NCBI GenBank assembly: GCA_937873495.1
Contig: CALMXZ010000016.1
Location: forward strand, 62,001 to 126,000
DNA length: 64,000 bases
Origin: an uncultured Trueperaceae bacterium
GTDB lineage: Bacteria > Deinococcota > Deinococci > Deinococcales > Trueperaceae
Direction of reading: 5' to 3'
Below are positions 57,297 through 64,000 of the stretch, one piece after another. Every line of letters begins with the position of its first letter. The first letter of the stretch is position 1. A program made the position numbers and the translations under genes. The notes beneath the pieces are model-generated. The model worked only from the letters and a program-made list of their open reading frames with translations, had not been told where the DNA came from and ran no database searches.

Positions 57297-58348
57297 AGGC
57301 GCTTGTCCTGTGAGCAGCCGCAGGAAGCACGAACTATGAGGTGGGTGGGGATGACCAGGTCGTCCGCCAGAGACCTGGTCCCGCTGCCGACCCACTCGAT
57401 GAGCCTGGCCGTTGCCTCGATCCCGACGTGCTCCGATCTGAGCGCGACGGACGTCAACGGCGGCTCCATGGCCACGCTCCAAGGCGCGTCGTCGAAGGCC
57501 AAGAAGCGTACTTCGTCGGGTACCTTGACCCCGAGTTCCCTGAAGGCGATCATGCAACCTAGGGTCATAGCCGTGCTGAACGACATGATGGCCTGGGGAC
57601 GCACGTCGGCGGGCAGCTCCAGGAGCCTATGAACCGCCTCGCGGCCGCCGTCCACAGTCGGTTCTGCCTCTAGCACCAGGCGGTGGTCATGAGCCACTCC
57701 GGCGGCGGCAAGCGCTTCCTCGTAGCCAGCATGCCTATCGCTTATCGAACTGATATCCGGTGAGCGCGTCACGACGCCGATCCGCCGCGCGCCATGCCTG
57801 ATCAGGTGATCGGTCGCTTCGATGGCTCCCCCGCGATGATCGGTGATGACGGCCGGTACCGGCGCGTCCTGCGTGCGCCGGTTGACGGCGATGATCGGCC
57901 AGCCTTTGTCCAGCAGGTCGACCAGGTATGCCTGGCTACCAGGCGAAGGAGCGAGGAGGATACCGTCTACCCCGTTCCGATAGAGATCGAGGACGGCATC
58001 TTGCTCTCTCTCGACGTCTTCGGCGTTATCGGCGAACACCACGCTGTAGCCGGCCTCGAGCGCGGCTCCTTGGACGGTCCTGGCCAGAGCGGACGCGAAC
58101 GGCGTCGTGATGTCAGACAAGACCAGCCCTAGCGTCCGCGTTCTCCGTTCCCGTAAGTTACGCGCTACTTCGTTCCGCTGGAAACCCAGCTCGTCGATGG
58201 CGGTGAGAACGCGGGTGCGCATGGCCTCATTGACGCGTTCAGGTCTGTTGAGGACGTTGGACACGGTCCCGACTGACACGCCGGCCGCCCTTGCCACATC
58301 CGAGATGCTCGGCGCCTTGGAAGGACCTTTGATAGCTGGACTGTTCAT
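57293..58348 (-). CDS. LacI-family transcriptional regulator
   Basis: 351 residues. HTH at the start: SISDVARAAGVSVGTVSNVL, NRPERVNEAMRTRVLTAIDE, LGFQRNEVARNLRERRTRTL (hinge), then the periplasmic-binding-protein-like effector domain (LGLVLSDITTPFASALARTV; FLAFDDAPWSVAMEPPLTSV). Encoded inside the operon it should control, after the MalG permease. Two LacI-type palindromes in tandem sit at the operon promoter near 61577-61600, so negative autoregulation through the operon is expected. Confidence 0.93.
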   Translation of the reverse strand: MNSPAIKGPSKAPSISDVARAAGVSVGTVSNVLNRPERVNEAMRTRVLTAIDELGFQRNEVARNLRERRTRTLGLVLSDITTPFASALARTVQGAALEAGYSVVFADNAEDVEREQDAVLDLYRNGVDGILLAPSPGSQAYLVDLLDKGWPIIAVNRRTQDAPVPAVITDHRGGAIEATDHLIRHGARRIGVVTRSPDISSISDRHAGYEEALAAAGVAHDHRLVLEAEPTVDGGREAVHRLLELPADVRPQAIMSFSTAMTLGCMIAFRELGVKVPDEVRFLAFDDAPWSVAMEPPLTSVALRSEHVGIEATARLIEWVGSGTRSLADDLVIPTHLIVRASCGCSQDKRL

Positions 58349-58355
58349 CTCGCCC

Positions 58356-59246
58356 CTATGACTTCACCGCGCCAGCGGTCAGGCCGGCAACGATGAACCT
58401 TTCCGCAGCAAGGAATATGACCACTACCGGCAATGTTCCCATGAGTGAACTCGCCATGATCTCGTTCCAGTGCACTACGTGCTCTCCGATGAAAGAGTGG
58501 ATACCGATAGTGAGCGGCCAGTTCGATTGACTGGAAAGCAGCCCCCTGGCGAACTCGTAATCTCCCCACGCCAGTATGGCCGAGGCGATCGCGCTGGCCG
58601 CGATGCCCGGGCCGGTAAGCGGCAAGCTTACCCGTAGGAACGCCCCCAACGGCGTGGCGCCGTCGACCTCGGCCGCCTGCTCCAGTTCCGGCGGGATGCT
58701 GTCGAAGTACCCTTTCAACATCCAAGTGGCGAACGGGATCTCGAAGGTCGTGTAGGCGATTATCAGAGCCATCTTCGTATCGAGTAGGCCCCAGTCCCGG
58801 AAGATCATATATAGCGGGACGAGCAGGACGGTCCCCGGGATCATGCGAGTGGCCAGTAGTACATAGGCGATGATCGACGAGAACTTGCTCTTGAACCGGG
58901 AGAGGCTGTAAGCCGCGAACGTCGACACCACGAGGGCGACCGCGACAGAGGACATGGTCATGAGCGTGGAGTTGGCCAACCATACCGGGAACGACGTGTC
59001 GCGAAACACGCTGGTGAAGGCCGACCAGTCCTGCTGCGTCGGGATGAGCCTCGGCGGGTACCGCAAGAGGTCGTTTGAAGGTGTTATCGCGGTGTTGAGC
59101 ATCCAGTAGATCGGGAACAGGCTCGCAACGAGCAGGAGCAGGATCGCCAGAAAGCGCAGGAGCCGCCAAACGTCCCTCGAGCGGACTCGCGGCCTCGACC
59201 TTGGCCGCGCCCCGGCTAGCGTGCCCGCGGCAGTGTGCCTAGTCAT
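58356..59246 (-). CDS. Sugar-type ABC transporter permease (MalG/UgpE-like)
   Basis: 296 residues, CUT1 class. LRFLAILLLLVASLFPIYWM is the first helix, then the typical LNTAITPSNDLLRYPPRLIP periplasmic start; EAA loop YFDSIPPELEQAAEVDGATP with RVSLPLTGPGIAASAI, and a C-terminal AAERFIVAGLTAGAVKS characteristic of MalG proteins. ATG shares a base with the MalF stop. Confidence 0.94.
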   Translation of the reverse strand: MTRHTAAGTLAGARPRSRPRVRSRDVWRLLRFLAILLLLVASLFPIYWMLNTAITPSNDLLRYPPRLIPTQQDWSAFTSVFRDTSFPVWLANSTLMTMSSVAVALVVSTFAAYSLSRFKSKFSSIIAYVLLATRMIPGTVLLVPLYMIFRDWGLLDTKMALIIAYTTFEIPFATWMLKGYFDSIPPELEQAAEVDGATPLGAFLRVSLPLTGPGIAASAIASAILAWGDYEFARGLLSSQSNWPLTIGIHSFIGEHVVHWNEIMASSLMGTLPVVVIFLAAERFIVAGLTAGAVKS

Positions 59247-60166
59247 CAGAAGAAGCTCGTCTTCTGGGTTCTAACCGTTGCGACTGTGAATATAAGCGAA
59301 GCGATCAGCAGCACGATCCCTATTGCCGACGCGTAACCGAACCTGAAGTAACCGAACGACTCCGTGTATATCTGGACGCTTAGCGTTTCGGTAGCTCTAG
59401 CCGGGCCTCCGCCCGTGAGAACATATATCTGTCCGAACTCTCGAAAAGAGTGAAGGGTGGTGATCAGGATGGAGACGACCCTGACGTTGCCGAGTGCCGG
59501 CCAGACGATGTGTCTGAACTCCTGCCAAGAGGTCGCGCCATCCACGCGGGCGGCCTCACGCAGTTCTTCAGGAACCGCTTGAAGGCCGGCGAGATGCGTC
59601 AGCATGTTGAAAGGCACGGTCTTCCAGATGGCGGCTAGTATCACCACCACGAACGCCGGCGTCGATTTGAGGAGCCATAGCACAGGCTGATCGATCAGCC
59701 CAAGGCGTCTCATCAGGAAGTTGGTCACCCCGAACGACGCGTCGAACATCCAAACGTAGACGAACCCGGCGACTACGCCAGGCACCGCCCAAGGCAAGGT
59801 AAGCAGCGTCCGGCTTATCCGCGTGAACGCCGAGCGCCGCTCGAGCAACAGGGCGGCGGCCAGCCCGATGCCGTAAGCGATGGCAGTGACCGCGGCGGCG
59901 TAGATGACCATGACCAGCAACGCATGCCAGAAGTTCCCATCGCCCAGCAGCCTCTGGTAGTGCTGCAGGCCGACGAAGTCGTTCATCTGCCGTGGTCTAG
60001 CTAGGTTGCCGTTGTGCACGCTCAGCCATACGGTCCGAATCACCGGGTACGCCACCATCGCAACGCTGAAGATCGCGGCTGGAAGCATCAGGCTGTAGCC
60101 GAAGGCTAGCCGGCGAGGGAGTCGGGGGCGCCTATTGGGCGCCCCCGTGTTACCGAGTGAGATCAC
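59246..60166 (-). CDS. Sugar-type ABC transporter permease (MalF/UgpA-like)
   Basis: 306 residues, CUT1 class. First helix YSLMLPAAIFSVAMVAYPVI, RTVWLSVHNGNLARPRQMND, FVGLQHYQRLLGDGNFWHAL, and EAA loop VPEELREAARVDGATSWQEF then RHIVWPALGNVRVVSI. The GTG start overlaps the binding-protein stop by four bases. Codons about 7-14 coincide with a strong GC hairpin, which could lower translation relative to the binding protein. Confidence 0.92.
   Translation of the reverse strand: MISLGNTGAPNRRPRLPRRLAFGYSLMLPAAIFSVAMVAYPVIRTVWLSVHNGNLARPRQMNDFVGLQHYQRLLGDGNFWHALLVMVIYAAAVTAIAYGIGLAAALLLERRSAFTRISRTLLTLPWAVPGVVAGFVYVWMFDASFGVTNFLMRRLGLIDQPVLWLLKSTPAFVVVILAAIWKTVPFNMLTHLAGLQAVPEELREAARVDGATSWQEFRHIVWPALGNVRVVSILITTLHSFREFGQIYVLTGGGPARATETLSVQIYTESFGYFRFGYASAIGIVLLIASLIFTVATVRTQKTSFF
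60124..60146 (-). repeat. Hairpin within the first codons of the malF-like gene
   Basis: GGGGGCGCC and GGCGCCCCC form a nine-base-pair all-GC stem with a five-base loop, beginning 20 bases after the GTG. It occupies the same functional position (binding-protein to permease junction) as the hairpins at 12268 and 35632, but here lies in the coding sequence. Confidence 0.7.
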
Positions 60167-61419
60167 TCCCTCAGTCGCTCCATGAGCGCTTGGATCTCGG
60201 CCAGCGCGGAGTCCACTGGCTTGGCTCCGTAGAAGACTTCGGCCAAGGCATCGATGACACCCTTGTCGATCTCGTTCTGAGCAGCCTCGAAGCCCGGGAT
60301 GAAGTAGTTCAGGCCGGTGCTCTCGACGTCTGCGAAGACCTGGAGCCACGGCCCGTTGCCAAGGGCCGCGGCAGTGAGGGCCCCTTGCCGAGCGGGAGTG
60401 ACCCCGGCCAACTCCCCGTACCGTTCCATCCACTCTTGGCTCGTGATCATGTTCAGGAACTCCCAAGCGAGGTCCTTATGCTTGGCGTCGCGAGCGATGG
60501 CGAAACCGTTCGAGGTTCCGGCGGTCTGGTGTGGGAACGGCATGAGCGCGACACCGATGCTCGGGAGCAAGCTCGGGTTCTCGCTCCGCACGCTGGTCAT
60601 GACCCAGGGCCCTTCGATGATCATCGCCGCATGACCCTCCCAGAAGATCTTGCGCGCTTGGACCCTATCTGCACCGTGCGGTACGAGGTTCTCGTCTATC
60701 AGGGCCTTCTCGAGCTCGATGGCCTCGCGATTGGCGGGGTTCATGACATCGATCTCGCCGGCGGGGGTTCCCCAGTTGCCGCCGAGACCTATCACGAAGT
60801 TCTTGAGCCCGTAGATGTTGGCGTTGTTGTCCATCTTCGTCGTAAGCGCGAAACCGAACTGGGTGACGGTCCCATCCGGGTCCCGTACCGTAAGCGCCCG
60901 AGCGGCTTCGAGGAACTCCTCCTTGTTCGTAGGAACCGCAACGCCGGCCTCCTCGAACATGTCGCGGTTGTACATGAGCGCTATCGGAGAGCCCGAGACC
61001 CAGATCCCGAAGGTGTGACCGTACTGGTTGCCGGCATCCCAGAGGTACGGTGCCCACGTGGCCTGTATGTCCGTGGTCGCCAGGCGGTCATCGAGTTCCT
61101 CGAGCCAATCCGCTTCCACTGCCAGGTAATAGAGCTGCGATAGGTACTGGAGTATCTCCGGTGGGTCTCCGGCGGCGAACATCCTCGTCAACGAGTCGGC
61201 GTAATCAGCGCTCGCCACGGGGATCTTCTCTATCCTGACCCCGGGGTGGGCTGCCTCGAACTCCGCGATCGCCGCTGTGAAGAACTCGTCGTAACCCGGC
61301 TGACCCCACTGCCACGAGGGGAAGCGAAGGGTGATCTGCTCTTGGGCGATCGCCGACGCCGATAACGTCAACATCAGGCTCAGGCCGACCGTGACGACAA
61401 AGCTGCGGATAGGTCTCAC
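60163..61419 (-). CDS. ABC transporter sugar-binding protein, family 1
   Basis: 418 residues. Signal peptide RPIRSFVVTVGLSLMLTLSA, cut near ASAIA-QEQ; no lipobox. Mature start ITLRFPSWQWGQPGYDEFFT, then IAEFEAAHPGVRIEKIPVAS, MFAAGDPPEILQYLSQLYYL and WEGHAAMIIEGPWVMTSVRS, all typical of SBP_bac_1 (maltose/glycerol-phosphate class). GTG start with GGAGG six bases before it. First gene of the LacI-controlled operon; the downstream kinase and PdxA2 suggest a C4 sugar-acid conjugate as ligand. Confidence 0.93.
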   Translation of the reverse strand: MRPIRSFVVTVGLSLMLTLSASAIAQEQITLRFPSWQWGQPGYDEFFTAAIAEFEAAHPGVRIEKIPVASADYADSLTRMFAAGDPPEILQYLSQLYYLAVEADWLEELDDRLATTDIQATWAPYLWDAGNQYGHTFGIWVSGSPIALMYNRDMFEEAGVAVPTNKEEFLEAARALTVRDPDGTVTQFGFALTTKMDNNANIYGLKNFVIGLGGNWGTPAGEIDVMNPANREAIELEKALIDENLVPHGADRVQARKIFWEGHAAMIIEGPWVMTSVRSENPSLLPSIGVALMPFPHQTAGTSNGFAIARDAKHKDLAWEFLNMITSQEWMERYGELAGVTPARQGALTAAALGNGPWLQVFADVESTGLNYFIPGFEAAQNEIDKGVIDALAEVFYGAKPVDSALAEIQALMERLRE

Positions 61420-61576
61420 GACTTACCTCCGATTATTCGTGCGTGCCCAGCCCGCGAGCGAAGCCTTCGGCGGCTCGGTGGGCCAGGCGATTCCCGCGGA
61501 TGGGTAGCTAGCTCGGGACTCCCTTCGGGCGCATCCAAAGTCGTGCGGTGGATTCAGCGGCTACACCAGATGCGCT

Positions 61577-61600
61577 TGAATCGTTTCATGAATCGATTCA
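61577..61600. promoter_or_regulatory. Two abutting LacI-type operators
   Basis: TGAATCGATTCA (61589-61600) is a perfect palindrome with the central CG usual for LacI sites, and TGAATCGTTTCA (61577-61588) is a one-mismatch copy placed directly next to it with no gap. They begin one base downstream of the promoter -10, so they cover the transcript start. The rest of the 382-base gap 61420-61801 shows no gene. Confidence 0.8.
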
Positions 61601-61601
61601 C

Positions 61602-61631
61602 ATAGTCGCTCGCGCCCCGTGCGGTTGTCAA
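61602..61631 (-). promoter_or_regulatory. Promoter of the LacI-controlled sugar-acid operon
   Basis: Minus strand TTGACA (61631-61626), 18-base spacer, GACTAT (61607-61602). The -35 again lies in CTTGACAAC. The message would have a leader of roughly 175 bases before the binding-protein GTG. Confidence 0.65.
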
Positions 61632-61801
61632 GCGCCACCCGGTTCGTTCATGAACCTGCTCGCTATGCTGGAGCACTCTCGGAGGCAGCGCGAGCGCCGC
61701 GGTCCAGCGCCGCATGTGAGGCACCACCGATCGGTCCTCCGACCGAGGCCCTTAGCGTCGATCCCGTCAGGAAGCCCGGCACGCCCGAAGCCCGGTACGC
61801 C

Positions 61802-62551
61802 CTAACCTCCAGCCACCACCTGGCCGATCAGCGGTTCTCCCTCGGCCCGTCCGCCACCACCACCCCGCAACACCCGATCCACATGCCGCCAAGCCTTCTC
61901 CGCATGGTCGGCGCATAGGACTTGCATCCGCTCCCCATCGCGCTTGCGCAGCGCCTCCAGCATCTCGGCATGCTCGAGCAAGCTGCTCTCGATGCGGTCC
62001 TCCGTCTGCCAGACGTAGAAGCGCACGAGGCTGACGCTCGTCCACACTTCCTCGATCTTGTGGAGGAGCAGCGCGTTGTGGGCGGACACCGCGATGGCCC
62101 GGTGGAACCGCGTGTTGTTCCTCATGATGTCGTCCCTGACGTTCTGGTCGGACGCCTGAAGGCGTGACAGGCGCTCGATGATCTTGAAGTGCGCCTCCAC
62201 CAGCCGGAGTTCGTCCTTGGTCGCCCGCTCGGCCGCGAGCTTACCCGCCAGTCCCTCTAGGGCCGAGCGCACCTCGTAGACGTCGCGCGCGAAGTCCAGG
62301 TCGACCTTGCGAACGAAGACGCCGCGGTACGGGATGGTGGTCGCCAGCTGACGCGCTACGAGCTGGTTCAAGGCCTCCCGCAGCGGCGTCCTGCTGACCC
62401 CGTAGCGTTCGGCCAGGTCGCGCTCGACCAGCTTCGTGCCCGGCGCCAGGCGCCCCGTGAGGATGTCGTCCTTGAGCCGTTCGACGACCCACTCGGCCGT
62501 AGTGCGGGCAAGCGCGTCCTCCTCGCGACCGGAACCGACCGTGTGTCTCAT
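61802..62551 (-). CDS. GntR-family regulator with FCD domain (FadR subfamily)
   Basis: 249 residues. Winged helix: VVERLKDDILTGRLAPGTKL, VERDLAERYGVSRTPLREAL, NQLVARQLATTIPYRGVFVR; then the all-helical FCD effector domain with YEVRSALEGLAGKLAAERAT and the metal-binding His/Asp set (NNTRFHRAIAVSAHNALLLH; SLLEHAEMLEALRKRDGER). It lies 99 bases downstream of the third MmgE/PrpD gene on the same strand and probably regulates that group. FCD regulators commonly sense carboxylic acids. Confidence 0.92.
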   Translation of the reverse strand: MRHTVGSGREEDALARTTAEWVVERLKDDILTGRLAPGTKLVERDLAERYGVSRTPLREALNQLVARQLATTIPYRGVFVRKVDLDFARDVYEVRSALEGLAGKLAAERATKDELRLVEAHFKIIERLSRLQASDQNVRDDIMRNNTRFHRAIAVSAHNALLLHKIEEVWTSVSLVRFYVWQTEDRIESSLLEHAEMLEALRKRDGERMQVLCADHAEKAWRHVDRVLRGGGGGRAEGEPLIGQVVAGG

Positions 62552-62650
62552 TCGCCCGTCAGGTTAGCATCGCGCTTCTCGAATATCCCCGCCGCGCAAC
62601 GACCGGAGGCGACCAGGCAGGCCCGGCGCGGGGGCGGAGCAGCCCGCCGG

Positions 62651-64000
62651 TCATAACGTGAGGAGCGGCCGCAGCCTCCGAACGTCGTCGAGGTTCGGCA
62701 GGTCGAGCACCGCGCGCACCAGCTCCGCACAGCGCTGCTCGCCGAGGAGCGGCACGAGCAGGTCCTCCGCCTTCTTCACCACCTCGTCCTCCGGCATCGG
62801 GTTGTCGTAGGTCCCCCTGACAGCGCGCGTGTGATGCCTCAGGTTCGTCCCGTCTTCGAGGTCGATCTCGACTATCCCCTGGCGCGGCGGGTCCGTGTTG
62901 TCGAGGCTCGCGTCGCCGATCAGCCGGATGCGCTTCTTCAGCTCCACCACGTCCGGCGCGGCCATCCTCGCGTAGTCCTGCGAGGCGGTGAAGGCCAGGC
63001 CGCCGTCCAGCAGCGTAACGGCCATGATGTGCTGCAGGTTGATGTCCGGCATGTGCCTGTCGTCGACCGTCTCGGCGCCACCGGTCGGCAACCTGACCGT
63101 GAGCCGCTCGATCCGTTCCGGGGAGAGGTCGTGCTCGGCCATGAGCGCGGTCAACGAATCCACCGCCGCCTGGATCGGCGAGCCGACCGGCCAGCGCTTG
63201 ATGTTGGTGCGCATGATCTCGTGATCGGTGCCGAGCCCGCGCGTCAGCTCGCCCGGCGCGCCTTCCGGCGAGAACGCGCCCATGAAGTTCGTCGGCCCGT
63301 CGAACACGTCGGCCACGCCCGTGAAACCGTTGAGCACCATGTCGACGGCGCTGGTGCCGGCGCGCACGGGCATGCCGGCGAACACGAACGCCTTCTCGAC
63401 GTGCTCGAGGTCCCGCCGCCAGCTCGCGAGCCCTGACGCCTGCTGGGCCGTGTAGGACAGGGCGTACCTCACGGAGTCGAAGCCCAGCCTGGTCAGGGCC
63501 GCCGCCGCCGCCATCGCCCCGAACGCGCCGCTGATGCTGTAGGTGCTGCGTTGGGTGCGCTCGAGCACGGGTACCGTTATGGCCAGGTTGACGCGGGTGC
63601 AGACGTCGTAACCGAGCACCACGGCCCTGATGAGGTCCTCGCCGCTCGCGCGCGTCCAGTCGGCCGTCGTGAGGGCGGCAGGCACGATCGAGCAGCCGGG
63701 GTGAGTCAGTGACGGGGCGTGCGAGTCGTCCGTCTCGTCGGCATGGGCAAGGAGCGCGTTCACGAAGGCCGCCGTGAGGTACCCGGCGCTCGCGCCGCTA
63801 CCCAACACGAAAGCTTCGGGCGGCCCGCCAAGGCGCTCGGCGTAGGCCAAAGCCCGCTCGCCGGGGAGCAGCCGGGTACCGGAGAGCATCGCCGCGACGG
63901 TGTCGAGCACGTGATGCTTCGCCTTCAACACCACGGCGGTCGGCAGGGGCTTGCTGAGCGCCGATGAGATGTACTCGGCCAGGGCGTCCGTGATCACCAT
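62651..64000 (-). CDS. MmgE/PrpD family protein, third and distinct copy (start at window edge)
   Basis: 449 codons to the ATG that occupies the last three bases of the window; a more upstream start cannot be excluded. KAKHHVLDTVAAMLSGTRLL, VNALLAHADETDDSHAPSLT (Asp/His active-site region), HPGCSIVPAALTTADWTRAS and IKRWPVGSPIQAAVDSLTAL are typical MmgE/PrpD features. It is much less like the paired copies at 24094 and 30039 than they are like each other. The next gene is a FCD regulator, so it may belong to another carboxylate pathway that continues beyond the window. Confidence 0.85.
   Translation of the reverse strand: MVITDALAEYISSALSKPLPTAVVLKAKHHVLDTVAAMLSGTRLLPGERALAYAERLGGPPEAFVLGSGASAGYLTAAFVNALLAHADETDDSHAPSLTHPGCSIVPAALTTADWTRASGEDLIRAVVLGYDVCTRVNLAITVPVLERTQRSTYSISGAFGAMAAAAALTRLGFDSVRYALSYTAQQASGLASWRRDLEHVEKAFVFAGMPVRAGTSAVDMVLNGFTGVADVFDGPTNFMGAFSPEGAPGELTRGLGTDHEIMRTNIKRWPVGSPIQAAVDSLTALMAEHDLSPERIERLTVRLPTGGAETVDDRHMPDINLQHIMAVTLLDGGLAFTASQDYARMAAPDVVELKKRIRLIGDASLDNTDPPRQGIVEIDLEDGTNLRHHTRAVRGTYDNPMPEDEVVKKAEDLLVPLLGEQRCAELVRAVLDLPNLDDVRRLRPLLTL

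Noticed and set aside
1-64000. CRISPR arrays, tRNA or rRNA genes, complete insertion sequences, prophage
   Set aside because: I saw no regularly spaced direct repeats, no cloverleaf or rRNA segments, and no intact transposase, integrase or phage structural gene.

Overview
The window is high-GC bacterial DNA (a hand count of bases 1261-1320 gives 45 G+C of 60), densely packed with transport and catabolic operons; I see no core housekeeping, rRNA or tRNA gene. The binding proteins carry classical signal peptides ending in Ala-x-Ala/Gln-type sites with no lipobox cysteine, which suggests a diderm with a periplasm. A Deinococcota (Trueperaceae-like) host is my best guess, but it is inferred from style only and other high-GC diderms fit too.

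Layout. (1) 1-2146 (+): the end of a SorC-family regulator and a GlpD/EryB-type FAD dehydrogenase. (2) 9610-2183 (-): GntR/UTRA regulator, peptide-type ABC binding protein and two permeases, an M19 dipeptidase homologue, an N-formylglutamate-amidohydrolase-like protein and a GGDEF diguanylate cyclase. (3) 9754-14880 (+): TerC membrane protein, then a second ABC set ending in a glycerophosphodiester phosphodiesterase. (4) 22639-15013 (-) with a divergent SorC regulator (22922-23899): UlaG lactonase, BtpA/SgcQ, creatininase-family protein, a third ABC set and a four-carbon-acid-sugar-type kinase. (5) 38638-24094 (-) with a divergent IclR regulator: CoA-transferase, fourth ABC set, and two paralogous triads (M20 hydrolase, M29/NicX-like metalloprotein, MmgE/PrpD) separated by enoyl-CoA hydratase and amidase genes. 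(6) 40401-52418: a lower-GC block next to a transposase relic. On the minus strand it has the fifth ABC set, UbiD decarboxylase, histidine/aromatic ammonia-lyase, ornithine-cyclodeaminase homologue and N-carbamoylase; divergently it has a hydantoinase-type amidohydrolase, a DapA-like protein without the Schiff-base lysine, and a GntR/UTRA regulator. (7) 61419-52415 (-): a LacI-controlled sugar-type ABC importer with C45 acyltransferase, FAD oxidoreductase, a second acid-sugar kinase and a PdxA2-type dehydrogenase. (8) 62551-61802 and 64000-62651 (-): GntR/FCD regulator and a third MmgE/PrpD.

The genes read as a series of self-contained import-and-degrade modules: a periplasmic binding protein and two permeases bring in a small acid, amide or sugar-like compound, hydrolases open amide or lactone bonds, and kinase/dehydrogenase or CoA-linked enzymes feed the product into central metabolism. 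None of the six importers has an ATPase gene in the window, so the ATPases are probably shared and encoded elsewhere. Four operons have recognisable promoters with a TTGACA -35 box and a palindromic operator beside them that fits the local regulator family.

The strongest candidates for undescribed biology are modules 4, 5, 6 and 7. Their enzyme combinations do not match a textbook pathway, and their substrates cannot be deduced from sequence alone.
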